From: Lachnospiraceae bacterium
GTDB taxonomy: Bacteria > Bacillota > Clostridia > Lachnospirales > Lachnospiraceae
Length of the DNA: 40,509 nt
Assembly (NCBI GenBank): GCA_024693545.1
Contig: JAILKT010000099.1
Coordinates: forward strand, 1-40,509
Direction: 5' to 3'
Shown in pieces: positions 38,804 through 40,509 of this stretch (positions are counted from its first letter, which is position 1; each line of letters begins with the position of its first letter). Below the pieces are notes generated by a model. That model searched no databases. It was not told where the DNA came from and saw nothing but the letters and a program-made list of their open reading frames with translations. Made by a program: the position numbers and the translations under genes.

Positions 38804-40509
38804 ATGGACAAGAGCAGAATAAGAAATTTTTCCATAATAGCCCATATTGATCACGGCAAATCAACACTTGCCGACAGGATCATTGAGATGACGGGATTGC
38901 TTACAGAACGCGAGATGCAGGACCGTGTGCTTGATAATATGGATCTTGAGAGGGAGCGCGGGATCACCATTAAAGCGCAGACCATAAGAACCGTTTATAA
39001 TGCAAAGGACGGTAACGAATATATACTGAATCTTATTGATACACCGGGACATGTTGATTTTAACTATGAGGTCTCGCGTTCCCTTGCAGCCTGTGAGGGT
39101 GCGGTACTTGTTGTCGATGCGGCACAGGGGATCGAGGCTCAGACACTTGCCAACGTATATCTTGCCATTGATCATGATCTTGAGATCGTTCCGGTTATAA
39201 ACAAGATCGATCTTCCGAGCGCAGAGCCCCGGCGGGTGATCGAGGAGATTGAAGATGTTATCGGGATCGAGGCACAGGATGCGCCTCAGATCTCAGCAAA
39301 AAACGGCATAAATATTGAAGATGTTCTTGAGGCTATCGTTAAGAAAATCCCGCCTCCCACGGGTGATGACAGTGCTCCTCTTAAGGGACTCATATTTGAC
39401 TCACTTTACGATTCCTACAGAGGCGTTATTGTGTTCATGCGCGTAATGGACGGAACTGTAAGAGCCGGTACAAGGATCAGAATGATGGCTACGGGAGCCG
39501 AAGCTGATGTTGTTGAGGTCGGGATATTCGGGCCGGGAACATTTGTACCTTGTGAAGAACTTACAGCAGGTTGTGTCGGTTACATTACTGCGAGCCTTAA
39601 GAATGTCGCAGACACTCATGTCGGTGATACGGTGACCGAAGCCCTCAGGCCCGCCAAAGAAGCACTTCCGGGCTACAAAAAGGTACTTCCGATGGTTTAC
39701 TGCGGTATGTATCCGGCTGACGGTTCAAAATATCAGGACCTCAGGGATGCACTCGAAAAGCTGCAGCTTAACGACGCTTCACTTATGTATGAACCGGAAA
39801 CGTCGATAGCTCTCGGTTTTGGCTTCAGATGCGGATTTCTCGGCCTGCTCCATCTTGAGATAATCGAGGAGAGACTCGAAAGAGAGTACGGTCTTGATCT
39901 TGTTACAACGGCACCAAGCGTTATTTACAAGGTGTTCAAGACAAACGGTGAAATGATCACCATTACAAATCCCGCAAATATGCCCGATCCTTCGGAAATC
40001 GAGCACATGGAGGAGCCGTTTGTCAATGCCGATATAATCGTTACCAAGGAATTTGTCGGTCAGATAATGACGCTGTGTCAGGACAGAAGAGGTGTTTATA
40101 AGAGTATTGAGTACATTGAGTCAAATCGTGCGCTCATCAAATATGAGCTGCCGCTCAATGAGATCATTTATGATTTCTTCGATGCTCTCAAGTCACGGTC
40201 TAAGGGCTATGCATCCTTTGATTATGAGCTTAAAGGATATGTTCCGTCAAAGCTTGTAAAGCTTGACATCCTCATCAATAAAGAAGAGGTTGATGCTCTT
40301 TCGTTCATAATTCATGCGGACAACGCCTATGAGCGCGCCAGGAAGATGTGCGAAAAGCTTAAGGATGAGATACCACGGCAGCTCTTTGAGATCCCGATCC
40401 AGGCTACTATCGGAAGCAAGATCATCGCGAGGGAAACTGTTCGGGCTATGCGTAAAGATGTTCTTGCAAAGTGCTACGGCGGTGATATCACAAGAAAGAA
40501 GAAGCTGCT
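38804..40509 (+). CDS. lepA: Elongation factor 4 (LepA), C-terminus cut by the window end
   Basis: LepA is a translational GTPase that acts on ribosomes in elongation or biogenesis. From ATG 38804 the reading frame stays open to the window end, giving 568 residues of about 600. The G domain has AHIDHGKST at 13-21, [10 protein letters not shown] near 51-60, DTPGHVDF at 79-86 and NKID at 133-136. The LepA-specific region is present: [21 protein letters not shown] near 343-363 and the C-terminal domain with DITRKKKLL at the cut. The last roughly 35 residues are missing only because the sequence ends. It is preceded by CAGGA and the strong hairpin at 38735-38772. Confidence 0.96.
   Translation, partial: MDKSRIRNFSIIAHIDHGKSTLADRIIEMTGLLTEREMQDRVLDNMDLERERGITIKAQTIRTVYNAKDGNEYILNLIDTPGHVDFNYEVSRSLAACEGAVLVVDAAQGIEAQTLANVYLAIDHDLEIVPVINKIDLPSAEPRRVIEEIEDVIGIEAQDAPQISAKNGINIEDVLEAIVKKIPPPTGDDSAPLKGLIFDSLYDSYRGVIVFMRVMDGTVRAGTRIRMMATGAEADVVEVGIFGPGTFVPCEELTAGCVGYITASLKNVADTHVGDTVTEALRPAKEALPGYKKVLPMVYCGMYPADGSKYQDLRDALEKLQLNDASLMYEPETSIALGFGFRCGFLGLLHLEIIEERLEREYGLDLVTTAPSVIYKVFKTNGEMITITNPANMPDPSEIEHMEEPFVNADIIVTKEFVGQIMTLCQDRRGVYKSIEYIESNRALIKYELPLNEIIYDFFDALKSRSKGYASFDYELKGYVPSKLVKLDILINKEEVDALSFIIHADNAYERARKMCEKLKDEIPRQLFEIPIQATIGSKIIARETVRAMRKDVLAKCYGGDITRKKKL

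Noticed and set aside
1-40509. CRISPR arrays, tRNA or rRNA genes, insertion sequences, prophage genes
   Set aside because: No regularly spaced direct repeats, cloverleaf sequences with expected conserved bases, transposases or phage proteins were seen.

Overview
The window looks like a chromosomal segment of a low-to-mid GC Firmicute of class Clostridia, most probably a Lachnospiraceae-type organism. The evidence is the mix of gene families: an IspH-S1 fusion, DUF5685 next to a J-domain protein with a Cys-rich tail, and the plsX-acpP-rnc-smc-ftsY block. Shine-Dalgarno sites are strong (AGGAGG type) and GTG/TTG starts are used. I see no rRNA, tRNA, CRISPR array, prophage, insertion sequence or origin. 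Almost all of the window is coding, and no gene-free stretch exceeds about 205 bases.

Region by region. (1) 1-8664, information processing and lipid synthesis: the end of an IspH-S1 fusion, a CheR methyltransferase, a divergent PlsX, ACP, RNase III, SMC and FtsY. (2) 8746-13196, signalling: two tandem paralogous membrane proteins with degenerate GGDEF and EAL domains that have lost the same catalytic residues, then a NUDIX hydrolase. (3) 13264-16017, minus strand: a three-helix membrane protein of unknown role and an unusual fusion of an AlaX-type tRNA editing protein with a Maf nucleotide pyrophosphatase. (4) 16187-19982: recG, then a roughly 180-nt multibranched inverted-repeat or RNA element, then a CbxX/SpoVK-type AAA+ ATPase with an unrecognised N-terminal domain. 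(5) 20050-25289, a membrane glycosylation cassette: two large polytopic GT-C-like proteins (the second of the DUF2298/YYY family) flank a DPM1-like GT2 synthase. (6) 25322-31558: a consensus promoter, rsmD, coaD, a coiled-coil protein, two GT2 glycosyltransferases, DUF5685, a J-domain protein and an ApbE lipoprotein. (7) 31596-37204: an arginine operon argC-argJ-argB-argD-argF behind a consensus promoter with ArgR-box-like palindromes. (8) 37261-40509: an acetolactate synthase small subunit, a Mrp/NBP35-type Fe-S carrier behind a folded leader, and lepA, which runs off the window.

How the genes work together. The arginine block takes glutamate to citrulline. ArgJ recycles the acetyl group, and argG/argH must lie elsewhere. 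In the glycosylation cassette the GT2 enzyme would make a polyprenyl-phosphate sugar for the two membrane transferases; this is inference. The most novel items are the multibranched element before the AAA+ gene, the GT-C/DPM1/GT-C cassette, the AlaX-Maf fusion, the paired EAL proteins with Glu-to-Cys replacement, and the PlsX homologue that lacks its family motifs. Start codons were re-chosen for acpP, rnc, ftsY, the AAA+ gene, apbE, argC and argF, from ribosome-binding sites and family N-termini.
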